Source of the DNA: Streptococcus timonensis
Lineage (GTDB): Bacteria > Bacillota > Bacilli > Lactobacillales > Streptococcaceae
Direction of reading: 5' to 3'
Length of the DNA stretch: 64,000 bases
Assembly: GCF_900095845.1 (NCBI RefSeq)
Contig: NZ_FMIX01000004.1
Location: 1,061,501-1,125,500 of the forward strand
Shown: positions 1 to 8,927 of the stretch, in pieces
Layout: each line of letters begins with the position of its first letter
How positions within the stretch are numbered: the stretch's first letter is position 1
Notes under the pieces: generated by a model
Databases searched by the model: none
What the model was told of the DNA's origin: nothing
Seen by the model: only the letters and a program-made list of their open reading frames with translations
Translations under genes and position numbers: made by a program

Positions 1-124
1 TGGTTTTTAGGCAGCTAGAGCGTAAGAAGTGTTATTTTTTGCAGTTATATTTAACTGAGCGTTTACGTCGCCACACGGGTTGCAAAATATGCCTCATAAT
101 GCCTGTCGAATCCGTAACGACCCC
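1..124 (-). ncRNA. ssrA: tmRNA (ssrA), 5' part, cut by the window edge
   Basis: Transfer-messenger RNA rescues stalled ribosomes by acting first as tRNA-Ala and then as mRNA for a degradation tag. The minus strand starts with the conserved tmRNA 5' end (GGGGTCGTTACGGATTCGAC from position 124 down). It continues to a tag reading frame at 42 to 7 that encodes AKNNTSYALAA followed by TAA, the tag known from mitis-group streptococci. The 3' half, including the acceptor stem, lies outside the window. A promoter sits about 20 nt upstream, so the 5' end is probably trimmed by RNase P. Identification is very secure; only the left boundary is missing. Confidence 0.97.
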
Positions 125-141
125 AAAAAGACAATAGAACT

Positions 142-170
142 ATTATACCCTATCTATGGTAAAAATGCAA
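142..170 (-). promoter_or_regulatory. ssrA promoter
   Basis: A -35 TTGCAT (165-170) and a consensus -10 TATAAT (142-147) are separated by 17 nt on the minus strand. The expected start near position 135 gives a short 5' extension before the mature tmRNA end at 124. Confidence 0.85.
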
Positions 171-238
171 AAATCTATCTAAATCCTTTAATGGATAAGC
201 ATCTATTTTAATTCAGTCCTATTATTCTCTTTCTATTT

Positions 239-1066
239 CTATCTATTCTTATCTAACCAGGCCTCCAAGATTTGATAGACTCCTCCTTGACTATTTGCAG
301 GAGCAATGTCTGTCGCTACCGCTTTAGCCTTTTCATCTGCATTTTCCATAGCATAGGCTATTCCTGCTAATTCTAACATTTCTACATCATTTTCACTATC
401 GCCGAATGCCATGATTTCCTCAGACTTTATATTCCAGCGCTTAAGGAGTTCTTGTAAAGCCCATGCTTTATGGATACCATCTTGGATAATATCTAAACAA
501 CCATAGCCACTAGAAACAGCTTGAACATAGCCATTAAAAACCTGATTAAAATCTTCTTGCACTTGATCCATTCTATCTTCTCCAACCACCAAACTCATTT
601 TAAGAACTCCTCCAAAAAGTTCTGGATGGAGTTCCTCCACAAAATTCATTCTTTGATAAAATAGCTCAATCATTTCTGGTGTCATAAATTTATCAAGTTG
701 AGTAAAAATAGTACCTTCTTTAACAAATCCACCATTCATACTTGTAATGACAAATTGATTCTGACACTCTTGTCCTTTAAAAAATGTCAAAGCTTTTTCC
801 ACTAATTCATTATCCCAGGTTTCAACTTGGATTAATTGATTATTTTCAAAAATCTTTGCACCATTAGCGACAATTAGAACTACACGATCAGTCAAGTGAC
901 CGAGCAACTGACGTACTCGATGAATTTCATTCCCAGTCGCAATGACAAATCGTATTCCCTTTTCCTCTAACCTATCTAAGATTTTCTCTAAACGAGGTAG
1001 GTCTAGAAGGCCTTGGGAATCCAGTATTGTCCCATCCATATCTGTTGCAATCAGTTTAATTGTCAT
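239..1066 (-). CDS. Cof-type HAD family phosphatase
   Basis: Cytosolic Mg-dependent phosphatase of the HAD superfamily, subclass IIB (Cof family); the substrate cannot be told from sequence. Visible are HAD motif I DMDGT (residues 9-13) with its nucleophile aspartate, motif II ending in ATGN, and motif IV GDSENDVEML near residue 222, where the acidic pair binds Mg. The 275 residues match the family length. It starts 13 nt after the capA-like gene on the same strand, so the two are probably cotranscribed. A second member of the family is encoded at 40864-41637. Family certain, substrate unknown. Confidence 0.9.
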   Translation of the reverse strand: MTIKLIATDMDGTILDSQGLLDLPRLEKILDRLEEKGIRFVIATGNEIHRVRQLLGHLTDRVVLIVANGAKIFENNQLIQVETWDNELVEKALTFFKGQECQNQFVITSMNGGFVKEGTIFTQLDKFMTPEMIELFYQRMNFVEELHPELFGGVLKMSLVVGEDRMDQVQEDFNQVFNGYVQAVSSGYGCLDIIQDGIHKAWALQELLKRWNIKSEEIMAFGDSENDVEMLELAGIAYAMENADEKAKAVATDIAPANSQGGVYQILEAWLDKNR

Positions 1067-1079
1067 GATTTCTCCTTTT

Positions 1080-2399
1080 CTACCACTTCAATCCTACAAA
1101 TTCTTTCATTTCTTTGTAGGCAGTATCGATTCTTTCCTTAGTTTCTTCATCCAATTTATCTCGATGAGGACCACCTTCTATAAAGTCCTCTAAAATATAT
1201 GTCTGATAAAGGTAAAGTAAGTAACCATCTGGTGAATAAGTTCCTTTTGATGTGCGATTAACCCAAGTTGGATGAGCCTCTGCAGTTTCAATTGTTGTCT
1301 TTCCAGCTTTTTTCTTAATGGTTAAATCCATCAGAACTCCACGTTCCGTCCACTTAGCATTCTCTACATCTTGCATAGTTTCAATGCGTTGATTTGATAG
1401 GAAATTTCCCATCGAATAGATAATTAGCTTTTTGTCCCCATCTTTTTCAAGCATTTCTGCTGGTTCAACTACATGGGGATGCCCACCAAAGATAATGTCA
1501 GCTCCCCAACCAATCATCTTGTGATAGAGATTTTTTTGTTCTTCAGTCGGATCTAATTGGTACTCGATACCCATTTGTGGCATGACAATTGTGATATCCG
1601 CCTCTTTTTCAGCACGTTCGATCTCAGCCCTCATTTTATCTTCGTTTAAGTCAGATAAGTAATGATTGTAGTCTTCTGGAGAAATATACTCCTCGATACC
1701 GTTGAAGCCATAAGAATAAGCCAATAAAGCAATCTTTATGCCATTCACCTCCTTAATTACTAGAGGTGCCTTGTCACGTGGCTCATGAGTATATACTCCA
1801 ATAGGTGTTATACCTGCTTTTTCAATCGTATCAGCAGTAGAAATCACTCCTTCTAATTGAGAATCAAGTATGTGGTTATGTGCCAAATCTAGCACCTGAT
1901 AACCCGCATCCTTGATGGCATCCATAACTTCAACTGGAGCATTAAATAAAGGATAGCCAGCTAGATTGTAGTTCTGGTTTATAGTTCCTTCAAAATCTCC
2001 AATAACCAAGTCCGCTTTCTTAAACCACGGCTTTACATAATCAAAATTTTCATGGAAATCATAGCTACCGTCTTCTTGTTTTGCTGAAAAGTAGATGATA
2101 TCGTGATAAAGTAAATCTCCGTGAGCCATTATTCGAGCACTGTTTTCTTGCTCTACCCCTTTTTGATTTTCCCGAGATCTAGACTCTTGTTGTAACACGG
2201 CCGAATCGCCACTAGTTAAAGATGTCCCTAAACTAGTTTCTAATAATAAAGTCAATAACATTGAAAGAGCAACTATTAGCAATAAGACTATAATAAAGGT
2301 TCTATTACTCCACTGAGTGTAATTCTTAAAAAATCCAACAGGCTTACTTATAATGTGTAAAACAGTTCTATTTCTTCTCTTCTGACTACGTTTTTCCAT
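1080..2399 (-). CDS. CapA family protein (PGA_cap metallophosphatase fold)
   Basis: Membrane-anchored protein of the CapA family, named after poly-gamma-glutamate capsule synthesis; in streptococci the role is unclear. The reading frame opens 69 nt further upstream, but the ATG at 2399 has a good ribosome site (GGGAG) and gives 439 residues. An N-terminal hydrophobic segment (about residues 33-55) follows a basic stretch. After a polar linker come the family motifs: a GD near AHGDLLYHD, DFEGTIN, LAHNHILD and GGHPHV, which resemble a calcineurin-like metal site. An extended -10 (TGATATAAT, 2440-2448) lies upstream. It heads a unit with the downstream HAD phosphatase. Confidence 0.85.
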   Translation of the reverse strand: MEKRSQKRRNRTVLHIISKPVGFFKNYTQWSNRTFIIVLLLIVALSMLLTLLLETSLGTSLTSGDSAVLQQESRSRENQKGVEQENSARIMAHGDLLYHDIIYFSAKQEDGSYDFHENFDYVKPWFKKADLVIGDFEGTINQNYNLAGYPLFNAPVEVMDAIKDAGYQVLDLAHNHILDSQLEGVISTADTIEKAGITPIGVYTHEPRDKAPLVIKEVNGIKIALLAYSYGFNGIEEYISPEDYNHYLSDLNEDKMRAEIERAEKEADITIVMPQMGIEYQLDPTEEQKNLYHKMIGWGADIIFGGHPHVVEPAEMLEKDGDKKLIIYSMGNFLSNQRIETMQDVENAKWTERGVLMDLTIKKKAGKTTIETAEAHPTWVNRTSKGTYSPDGYLLYLYQTYILEDFIEGGPHRDKLDEETKERIDTAYKEMKEFVGLKW

Positions 2400-2543
2400 A
2401 TTTTTCTCCCTGCTTTTTTGATGCAAGTATCCTTTCTTTATTATATCATAGACAGTTTTGTATTTCATCTAGCGATAAACTCCTACGCTTTCTTTCTAGG
2501 TCATTTTGTGTTATCATGAAGAAGTAAGAAAAGGAGAGAGAAA

Positions 2544-3155
2544 ATGTCTGCTATAGAACGAATTACCAAAGCCGCTCATTTAATTGATATGAAAGATATT
2601 ATCCGCGAGGGAAATCCGACACTTCGAGCTGTTGCCGAGGAAGTAAGCTTCCCCCTAAGTGATCAAGATATCATTCTTGGAGAGAAAATGATGCAATTTC
2701 TTAAACATTCCCAGGACCCTGTCATGGCTGAAAAATTAGGACTTCGTGGAGGAGTTGGTCTTGCAGCACCTCAACTAGATATCTCAAAACGAATCATTGC
2801 TGTACTAGTACCAAATATTACTGAGGAAGATGAAACACCTAAAGAAGCATATGACCTACAAGCTGTCATGTATAATCCCAAAATTGTTTCCCACTCAGTC
2901 CAAGACGCTGCTCTAGGGGAGGGAGAAGGCTGCTTGTCTGTAGATCGTGCTGTTCCCGGCTATGTTATCCGCCACGCTCGAGTAACCGTTGACTATTTCG
3001 ATAAGGACGGAGAAAAACACCGCATTAAACTTAAAGGCTACAACTCAATCGTAGTTCAACATGAAATCGACCACTTAAATGGCGTCATGTTCTATGATCG
3101 CATTAATGAAAAAGATCCTTTCGCTATCAAGGATGGACTCCTTATCCTTGAATAA
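2544..3155 (+). CDS. def: Peptide deformylase
   Basis: Removes the formyl group from N-terminal fMet of new proteins; cytosolic, metal-dependent and essential in most bacteria. All three family motifs are present: GVGLAAPQ (residues 70-77), EGCLS with the metal-binding Cys130, and HEIDH (173-177), which supplies two histidines and the catalytic glutamate. At 203 residues, with long insertions before motif I and between motifs I and II, it is a type 2 Gram-positive deformylase. The start has a strong AAGGAG site. The promoter shows an extended -10 (TGTTATCAT, 2509-2517). It is followed by rlmB on the same strand after 79 nt. Confidence 0.97.
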   Translation: MSAIERITKAAHLIDMKDIIREGNPTLRAVAEEVSFPLSDQDIILGEKMMQFLKHSQDPVMAEKLGLRGGVGLAAPQLDISKRIIAVLVPNITEEDETPKEAYDLQAVMYNPKIVSHSVQDAALGEGEGCLSVDRAVPGYVIRHARVTVDYFDKDGEKHRIKLKGYNSIVVQHEIDHLNGVMFYDRINEKDPFAIKDGLLILE

Positions 3156-3234
3156 TCAACAAACTGAGTCAAAAGGTATTCAATAAAATCTTATTGATTT
3201 CGCTTTGCCCTAGCATTTAAATGATAGATAAAAA

Positions 3235-3966
3235 ATGATGAAAACAAATGATATTGTTTACGGTGTTCACGCCGTTACTGAAGCCCTCATAGCCAATACT
3301 GGAAATAAGCTTTATATCCAGGAAGATTTGAGAGGGAAAAATGTTGAAAAAATCAAAGAACTAGCAACTGAGAAGAAAGTCTCTATCTCTTGGACTTCCA
3401 AAAAGTCCCTTTCTGAAATGACTGAAGGAGCTGTTCATCAAGGGTTCGTTTTACGTGTTTCCGAATTTGCCTATACTGAACTAGACCAAATTCTTGCTAA
3501 AACAAGTCAAGAGGAAAATCCACTCCTATTGATTCTCGATGGACTAACTGATCCTCATAACTTAGGTTCTATCTTACGAACAGCCGATGCAACCAATGTT
3601 TCAGGTGTTATTATTCCAAAACATCGAGCTGTCGGTATCACACCCGTAGTTGCAAAGACAGCCACTGGTGCTATTGAACATGTTCCTATTGCTCGAGTTA
3701 CCAATCTAAACCAGACCTTGGATAAACTTAAAGATCAAGGATTCTGGACTTTTGGAACTGATATGAACGGAACACCTTGCCATAAATGGAATACCAAAGG
3801 GAAAATAGCTCTCATTATCGGAAATGAGGGCAAAGGTATATCTAGTAATATCAAAAAACAAGTGGACGAGATGATTACCATTCCCATGAATGGTCACGTA
3901 CAGAGCCTCAATGCCAGTGTTGCTGCTGCCATTCTCATGTATGAAGTCTTCCGAAATCGACTCTAA
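3235..3966 (+). CDS. rlmB: 23S rRNA (guanosine-2'-O-)-methyltransferase
   Basis: SpoU/TrmH-family enzyme of the SPOUT (knotted) class that 2'-O-methylates a guanosine in 23S rRNA using S-adenosylmethionine. After the N-terminal substrate-binding domain the three class motifs appear: motif 1 NLGSILRTADA, motif 2 IIGNEGKGIS and motif 3 with SLNASVAAAIL near the C-terminus. The 243 residues fit RlmB. Two ATG codons stand in tandem at the start and neither has a clear Shine-Dalgarno sequence, so the exact start is uncertain by one codon. Transcription ends at the hairpin shared with trxB. Confidence 0.93.
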   Translation: MMKTNDIVYGVHAVTEALIANTGNKLYIQEDLRGKNVEKIKELATEKKVSISWTSKKSLSEMTEGAVHQGFVLRVSEFAYTELDQILAKTSQEENPLLLILDGLTDPHNLGSILRTADATNVSGVIIPKHRAVGITPVVAKTATGAIEHVPIARVTNLNQTLDKLKDQGFWTFGTDMNGTPCHKWNTKGKIALIIGNEGKGISSNIKKQVDEMITIPMNGHVQSLNASVAAAILMYEVFRNRL

Positions 3967-3967
3967 T

Positions 3968-4003
3968 AAAAAGTTTCCAATCAGTTGATTGGAAACTTTT
4001 TTA
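3968..4003. terminator. Bidirectional terminator between rlmB and trxB
   Basis: A long inverted repeat, AAAAAGTTTCCAATCA facing TGATTGGAAACTTTTT, with A and T runs on the outer sides so that it can stop transcription from both converging genes. It overlaps the trxB stop codon. Confidence 0.9.
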
Positions 4004-4912
4004 ACTATGTTCAGTAATAAATTTATAGGCTTCTTGACCTGCAATAGCTCCATCACCAACTGCTGTTGTAATTTGACGGAGGTCTTTCTGACGTACATCT
4101 CCAACTGCAAAGATACCATCCACTGCAGTTTTCATATGGGTATCTGTCATAATCCAACCTGACTCATCTTGTATTTGTAAATCCTTTGTAAATTCGCTAA
4201 CAGGATCCAAACCTACATAGATAAACACTCCACCAAAAGCATGTTCAGTTACTTGATGAGTCTTAACATTTTCAATCATTACAGACTCAACACGATTTTC
4301 ACCCTTGATTTCTTTAACAACTGAATCCCAAATGAATTTGATTTTATCATTAGCAAAGGCGCGGTCTTGCAAGACTTTTTGGGCACGAAGTTCATCACGA
4401 CGGTGAACGATGGTTACAGATTTGGCGAACTGAGTCAAGAATATTGCTTCTTCAACAGCCGAATCTCCTCCACCTACAACCAATAAATCTTGGTCTCGGA
4501 AAAAGGCTCCATCACAGACTGCACAGTAAGAAACTCCACGACTATTCAGTTCTTCTTCACCCGGAACTCCCAAGAGACGATGTTTTGAACCAGTCGCTAC
4601 GATAACTGTGCGAGTTTCAAATTCTTGATCATCTGTGATTACTTTCTTAACATCACCATGGCTCTCAATATTTTTTACAAAGCCATAGAGATGTTCAACA
4701 CCTAGATTTTCAAGAGGTTCAAACATCTTTTCTGCTAACTCAGGTCCACTAATGTTAGCATAACCTGGATAGTTTTCAATGTCAGAAGTGTTGTTCATCT
4801 GACCTCCAGGAAGGCCACCTTCAATCAAAGCTACTTTGAGATTGCTACGAGCTGCATACAAGGCTGCAGTCATCCCAGCAGGACCTGCACCGATAATAAT
4901 CGTATCGTACAT
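4001..4912 (-). CDS. trxB: Thioredoxin reductase
   Basis: NADPH-dependent flavoenzyme that reduces thioredoxin in the cytosol. It has the N-terminal FAD motif GAGPAG (8-13), the redox-active CAVCD pair in the middle of the protein, the NADPH-binding GGGDSAVEEA segment and a C-terminal FAD motif around GDVRQKDLRQ. Length 303 is typical of the low-molecular-weight enzyme. A clear AAGGAAA ribosome site precedes the ATG. It follows a small DUF4059 gene by 65 nt and probably shares its transcript. Confidence 0.97.
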   Translation of the reverse strand: MYDTIIIGAGPAGMTAALYAARSNLKVALIEGGLPGGQMNNTSDIENYPGYANISGPELAEKMFEPLENLGVEHLYGFVKNIESHGDVKKVITDDQEFETRTVIVATGSKHRLLGVPGEEELNSRGVSYCAVCDGAFFRDQDLLVVGGGDSAVEEAIFLTQFAKSVTIVHRRDELRAQKVLQDRAFANDKIKFIWDSVVKEIKGENRVESVMIENVKTHQVTEHAFGGVFIYVGLDPVSEFTKDLQIQDESGWIMTDTHMKTAVDGIFAVGDVRQKDLRQITTAVGDGAIAGQEAYKFITEHS

Positions 4913-4977
4913 TCTGTTTCCTTCTTTCTTGTTGTAACTATTTTTATTCTATCTAAATAACTTCAATTATACAAGCA

Positions 4978-5214
4978 TTATGCCTTGATTACTAACAATA
5001 GACTCATCGTTGCAAAGGATAACACAGGAGTTGTTAATACACCAATCATCATCATATCAAAGAGGTGGGCTTGACGTGCCTTAGCTGTCCTATCCACACC
5101 GGATAAAGCTCTCAACCCAATCCAAAGTCCCAATACAATTAAGATGACCAACATGGTTAAAAGTAGGCTCTCTATATACAAAGTGAATATTTGTAGTAGC
5201 ATGCTCTCACTCAT
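4978..5214 (-). CDS. DUF4059 family small membrane protein
   Basis: A 78-residue protein with two hydrophobic segments (about residues 8-33 and 52-76) joined by a short charged loop, matching what I remember of streptococcal DUF4059 proteins found beside trxB. No function is known. The ribosome site before the first ATG is weak. The start at the fifth codon (second ATG) has only a slightly better purine run, so the start is uncertain. It lies between the amino-acid ABC genes and trxB, separated from the former by a hairpin. Confidence 0.75.
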   Translation of the reverse strand: MSESMLLQIFTLYIESLLLTMLVILIVLGLWIGLRALSGVDRTAKARQAHLFDMMMIGVLTTPVLSFATMSLLLVIKA

Positions 5215-5227
5215 TTCTTATATTTTT

Positions 5228-5264
5228 AAAGAGTAAACCCAGTTAGCACAGCCAACTGAGTTTT
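5228..5264 (-). terminator. Hairpin after the amino-acid ABC operon
   Basis: Inverted repeat AAACTCAGTTGGC / GCTAACTGGGTTT with a 3-nt loop. The T run is short on the minus strand and better on the plus strand. It probably ends or attenuates the ABC transcript before the DUF4059-trxB pair. Confidence 0.6.
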
Positions 5265-5281
5265 TCTTGTATTCTATTATA

Positions 5282-6025
5282 TCAAATATAACTTCGTTTG
5301 TAACTAGCAAAGAATTCTTTTGTTCGTTCTTCTTTAGGATGATTGATAATTTCATCTGGCGTTCCAGATTCAATGATTTTTCCTTTATCCAAGAATAAAA
5401 CCTTATCAGCAACTTGAGCTACAAATGACATATCATGGCTTACCAAAATCATGGTTTGACCAGACCTGGCAGCGTCTGCGATTGATTTCTCAACCTCTCC
5501 CACCAATTCAGGATCAAGAGCTGAGGTTGGTTCATCCAAAAGCAAAACGTCCGGTTTCATCGCTAGAGCACGCGCTATAGCTACACGTTGTTTTTGTCCA
5601 CCTGATAGGTGACGAGGATAATGCTGTTCACGGTCTGAAAGTCCAACCTTAGCCAATTCTTCCTTAGCAATTTTGGTTGCTTCTTCGTCCGATAGTTTTT
5701 TAACTACCACCAAGCCTTCCTTGACATTATCAAGAGCTGTTCTACGCTCAAATAAATTAAACTGTTGGAAAACCATCGATAATTTACGACGAAGGGTCAG
5801 AATTTCTTCTTGCGTAATTTGAGAAAAATCAACTTTGAAATCATCAATCTGAATACTTCCACTATCAGGAGTTTCTAGATAGTTTAGGCTACGAAGAAAA
5901 GTTGATTTCCCAGCTCCTGAAGAACCAATTAAGGCAACAACTTCTCCTTTTTGAATATCTAAGTTAAGATGGTCTAAAACGGTTTGACCTGAAAAGGATT
6001 TGCTTAAATTTGAAATTTTAATCAT
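5282..6025 (-). CDS. Polar amino-acid ABC transporter, ATP-binding protein
   Basis: Cytosolic ATPase of a PAAT-family importer. Walker A GSSGAGKST is near residue 33, the signature is LSGGQKQR, and Walker B is [13 protein letters not shown], followed by the SHDMSF switch histidine. At 247 residues it is typical. Its start codon overlaps the permease stop (TAATG), so the two are translationally coupled. No substrate-binding protein is encoded beside it, so the solute is uncertain. By resemblance it belongs with cystine and other polar amino-acid systems, but that is inference. Confidence 0.93.
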   Translation of the reverse strand: MIKISNLSKSFSGQTVLDHLNLDIQKGEVVALIGSSGAGKSTFLRSLNYLETPDSGSIQIDDFKVDFSQITQEEILTLRRKLSMVFQQFNLFERRTALDNVKEGLVVVKKLSDEEATKIAKEELAKVGLSDREQHYPRHLSGGQKQRVAIARALAMKPDVLLLDEPTSALDPELVGEVEKSIADAARSGQTMILVSHDMSFVAQVADKVLFLDKGKIIESGTPDEIINHPKEERTKEFFASYKRSYI

Positions 6026-6825
6026 TAGCGAAGCTCTCCTTTCATGTCTGTCTCAACATTATCTGGTGCTGCAATAGCCATTTTTCTTTCAATGAAACGG
6101 CCAAGATTTTCAATAACGATATTTACCACCCAGTAGACAAGGGCAACTGAGATAAAACGTTCAAAGTAACGATAGTCTGCACCACCCAAAATCTGAGCTT
6201 GGGCAAAGACTTCTACAACACCTGCACTGAAGGCTAGGGAAGTCCCCTTGGTCAAGCCAATCAAGGAGTTAATCAAGGTTGGTGTTGCAACTACTGCTGC
6301 ATTGGGAATGATCACTCGACGGTAAACTTGACCACGTGTCATACCAAGACTTCGAGCTGCTTCAATTTCCCCTGGATTTACAGAAAGAATGGCTGCACGG
6401 ATAGTTTCACTAGCATAGGCTGCCTCGTTAAAAGCAAATGCCACAATCGCAAATGTTGCTGCTGGAATAGCATTAATGTTCAGAGAAGTTCCCCATTGTT
6501 GATTCAAGGCTTTCAAAGCTAGTGGAATCCCGTAATAAGTCAACATCAGTTGAACTAAAATTGGAGTTCCTTTTAGGAAACTAACAAAAAAGGCTTGTAA
6601 TGGGTATATAAATCTAACTCGGTTGATTTTAACGATAGCAAAGATTAGGGCTAGCATGATACCAAAAAAGGCACCAAATACCGTTAACATCAATGTTGTA
6701 GGTAATTGCTGTACAATTCTTGGAATCCCATCAAAGACAGAACGCCAACTAAAAAGTTTGCCATCTGGAATATATTGCATCAAATTTTGATACCAATCAG
6801 ATGCTAAAATCGTTGTAACATTCAT
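6025..6825 (-). CDS. Polar amino-acid ABC transporter, permease
   Basis: Integral membrane subunit of the same importer. The 266-residue protein has about five membrane segments and the EAA loop typical of His/Glu/Gln permeases (GEIEAARSLGMTRGQ... with a following IIPNA). The N-terminal 40 residues before the first membrane helix are longer than in the permease at 43761 and contain no binding-protein domain. It is the first gene of the pair. The 156 nt upstream are AT-rich with no obvious operator. Confidence 0.92.
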   Translation of the reverse strand: MNVTTILASDWYQNLMQYIPDGKLFSWRSVFDGIPRIVQQLPTTLMLTVFGAFFGIMLALIFAIVKINRVRFIYPLQAFFVSFLKGTPILVQLMLTYYGIPLALKALNQQWGTSLNINAIPAATFAIVAFAFNEAAYASETIRAAILSVNPGEIEAARSLGMTRGQVYRRVIIPNAAVVATPTLINSLIGLTKGTSLAFSAGVVEVFAQAQILGGADYRYFERFISVALVYWVVNIVIENLGRFIERKMAIAAPDNVETDMKGELR

Positions 6826-6981
6826 AGAAACATCCTCTCAAGATAATGATTCATTCTATCATACTTATGCTCTAATTAAAAATATTTGCTACGAGCATAT
6901 CAGATTTCATCTACCTTCTAGTTTATCATACTTTAAAAGTGGGAGGTTATATATTTTATCTATCAAGGAGATAAGTAAAAT

Positions 6982-7338
6982 CTATTTTAATGCTAACTCT
7001 TCGTATTCTTTACGGTAGCCAATCTGCTGAATTCGTCCATCTTTCACAAGAATTGGTCGTTTTAACAACATTCCATCACTAGCTAAGAGTTTAGCTGCTT
7101 CTTTATTAGATAAAGTTCCAACCTTATCTTTCAAACCAAGCTCACGATATTTGATTCCACTCGTATTGAAGAACTGTTTTAATTCAAATCCTGAAGATTC
7201 TAACCAGTTTAAAATCACCGTTTCACTTGGTGTTTCTTCTACTATATGAACGTCTTTATATTCAAGGCCTAGCTGATCAAGTTCCTTTTTTGCTTTTTTA
7301 CAAGTTGTGCATTTTGGATATTCGATAAATTCTAACAT
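6982..7338 (-). CDS. ArsC/Spx-like thioredoxin-fold protein
   Basis: Small cytosolic protein of the arsenate reductase / Spx family. The N-terminus has a CTTCKK redox or CxxC motif (residues 10-13) followed by a thioredoxin-like fold. A later stretch, KRPILVKDGRIQQIG, carries the family's RP-I/L pair. At 118 residues it is the length of YffB-type members rather than the longer Spx regulators. No arsenic genes are nearby, so an arsenate reductase role is not supported by context. A weak ribosome site precedes the ATG. It sits 11 nt after ogt on the same strand. Confidence 0.82.
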   Translation of the reverse strand: MLEFIEYPKCTTCKKAKKELDQLGLEYKDVHIVEETPSETVILNWLESSGFELKQFFNTSGIKYRELGLKDKVGTLSNKEAAKLLASDGMLLKRPILVKDGRIQQIGYRKEYEELALK

Positions 7339-7349
7339 ATATTCACTTT

Positions 7350-7853
7350 CTAATATTTATAATCTGCCCTTTCGTGGTTCAAGAGCCAAGCTTTCCTTTC
7401 GAGTCCTGCAGCGTAACCTGTCAGTCGCTTGTTTGCTCCAAGTACTCGATGGCAAGGTACTAGAATGGACCACGGATTACGACCTACTGCTCCACCAACT
7501 GCTTGGGCAGAGGCTACACTTAGGTCTTTAGCTATTTGTCCATAGGTTACTGTAGTTCCAAAGGGAATTTCCCGTAAGTAAGACCAAACCTTCTTTTCAA
7601 AATCCGTCCCAATCGGAGCTAGAGGAAGTTCCGACAAACTCGGATTCTGCCCTAAAAAATAGTCATCCAAATAAGAAATAACCTGATTCAGAACAGGATG
7701 AGTTTTAACTTCTTCTATATTATCAGCTATCAGGCCTCTTTCAAAATGATTTTGGCCCTCCACCCAAATACCAAATAGATATTGGTCGGTAGCAACTATT
7801 GACAAGAGCCCAATTGGAGAAGTATAGACTATTTTTGCAAATTTATTTTGCAT
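7350..7853 (-). CDS. ogt: Methylated-DNA-[protein]-cysteine S-methyltransferase
   Basis: Suicide repair enzyme that transfers the methyl group of O6-methylguanine (and O4-methylthymine) to its own cysteine. The active-site PCHRV motif is followed by the expected GYAAGLERKAWLL segment. The upstream GTTVTYGQIA stretch is the helix-turn-helix DNA-binding part. Length 167 fits Ogt proteins without an Ada regulatory domain. Its ATG lies inside the end of the upstream GNAT gene (11-nt overlap) and has no ribosome site of its own, so translation is probably coupled. Confidence 0.95.
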   Translation of the reverse strand: MQNKFAKIVYTSPIGLLSIVATDQYLFGIWVEGQNHFERGLIADNIEEVKTHPVLNQVISYLDDYFLGQNPSLSELPLAPIGTDFEKKVWSYLREIPFGTTVTYGQIAKDLSVASAQAVGGAVGRNPWSILVPCHRVLGANKRLTGYAAGLERKAWLLNHERADYKY

Positions 7854-8346
7854 TCGATTTTATTTTTTGATAGGCCAAACGTTCCCCATCTACTGGGACC
7901 TTGCCGACTTGTTGGAACCCAAGTTTTTCAAATATATGTTGCATAATCTTATTTTCAGCATGAGTATCTGAACGGAAGTCTAGATAGTCAAAGCCTTCAA
8001 TTAGTCCTTCTAAAAAGGTCTGAGCAACTTTTTGTCCTTGATTGGCAGCAACTACAGCAATACGATGGAATACAAGATACTCTGACTCTCCTCCTTGCCA
8101 TTTGCCTTCATAAATAGCATCATAGGCAGATTCTGGACTCCTAGTAACAGCTGCGTAGGCAATAACGTCTCCTTCTTCAAGAGCCACATAGGCTTGACCT
8201 GAGATGATATCATCAATAATAATATCAGCATTTGGATACCCATTTTGCCATTGGTCGCTACCAGATTGAGCAAGAGTCTTTTTAGCATCTTCAATTACCT
8301 TCATAACTGCATTAACTTCATTTGGAAAGGCTAAACGAATTTCCAT
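7843..8346 (-). CDS. GNAT family N-acetyltransferase
   Basis: Acetyl-CoA-dependent acyltransferase of unknown substrate. The start was set at the ATG at 8346, which is preceded by AGAGGGAATAAG; a further upstream frame lacks a ribosome site. The 167-residue protein shows the GNAT beta4-alpha3 region (LVFHRIAVVAANQGQKVAQTFL), where Q-x-x-G/K-x-A stands in for the acetyl-CoA loop, and a C-terminal segment with FEKLGFQQVG. It is the first gene of the ogt / ArsC-like unit and overlaps ogt by 11 nt. Confidence 0.88.
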   Translation of the reverse strand: MEIRLAFPNEVNAVMKVIEDAKKTLAQSGSDQWQNGYPNADIIIDDIISGQAYVALEEGDVIAYAAVTRSPESAYDAIYEGKWQGGESEYLVFHRIAVVAANQGQKVAQTFLEGLIEGFDYLDFRSDTHAENKIMQHIFEKLGFQQVGKVPVDGERLAYQKIKSNAK

Positions 8347-8480
8347 CTTATTCCCTCTTTTCTGACTAGTTTCTCTCATCATAGCATAATTTATATCTTT
8401 CTACAAGCACTTGAAATTTGACTTTCTTTTTGTATTATTATATAATCTAGTTATCAAAACTAGATAAAAAGGGGTTGGAA

Positions 8481-8927
8481 ATGAAACGTTATTTTTCCTA
8501 TCCAAAATGGAAAGAAATTCCAAATATTGATCTCTATCTGGACCAAGTCTTACTTTATGTAAATCAAGTATGCGAACCTATCTCATCAGGATCTGAAAAA
8601 GGCTTAACTGCTTCTATGGTCAATAACTATGTCAAACACGGCTATCTGACAAAACCTGAAAAGAAAAAATACCAACGCCAGCAAATCGCTCGTTTGATAG
8701 CTATAACTACGCTTAAGTCTGTCTTTTCTATTCAAGAGATTGCTCAAACACTCAATACTCTACAAACAGAAACTAACTCAGAGCAACTCTATAACGCTTT
8801 TGTGGACTATATGAACGAAGGGATTGACCCAGAAAATCCCATTATTCAAACCAGTTGTCAAACTGTTAAACTCTATTATCAAACTTTAGACTTAATACTT
8901 ACCAAAGAGGAGGGGAATCCTAGATGA
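8481..8927 (+). CDS. DUF1836 domain protein
   Basis: Uncharacterised cytosolic protein of 148 residues, recognised as DUF1836, a family in Firmicutes whose N-terminal part resembles a MerR-like winged helix (the MVNNYVKHGYLTKP segment looks like such a helix-turn-helix). A DNA-binding role is inference. The start is the ATG at 8481, spaced 6 nt from GGGG; a TTG two codons earlier would leave no spacing. It overlaps the next gene by 4 nt (ATGA), so it is coupled to the hemolysin III-like protein. Confidence 0.85.
   Translation: MKRYFSYPKWKEIPNIDLYLDQVLLYVNQVCEPISSGSEKGLTASMVNNYVKHGYLTKPEKKKYQRQQIARLIAITTLKSVFSIQEIAQTLNTLQTETNSEQLYNAFVDYMNEGIDPENPIIQTSCQTVKLYYQTLDLILTKEEGNPR

Noticed and set aside
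2400..2468. N-terminal extension of the CapA-like protein
   Set aside because: The ATG at 2399 has the ribosome site; the extension spans the -10 box and the leader.
5218..5412. 64-codon minus-strand frame at the end of the first ABC ATPase gene
   Set aside because: It overlaps the ATPase C-terminus in another frame and runs through the hairpin; no ribosome site or family resemblance.
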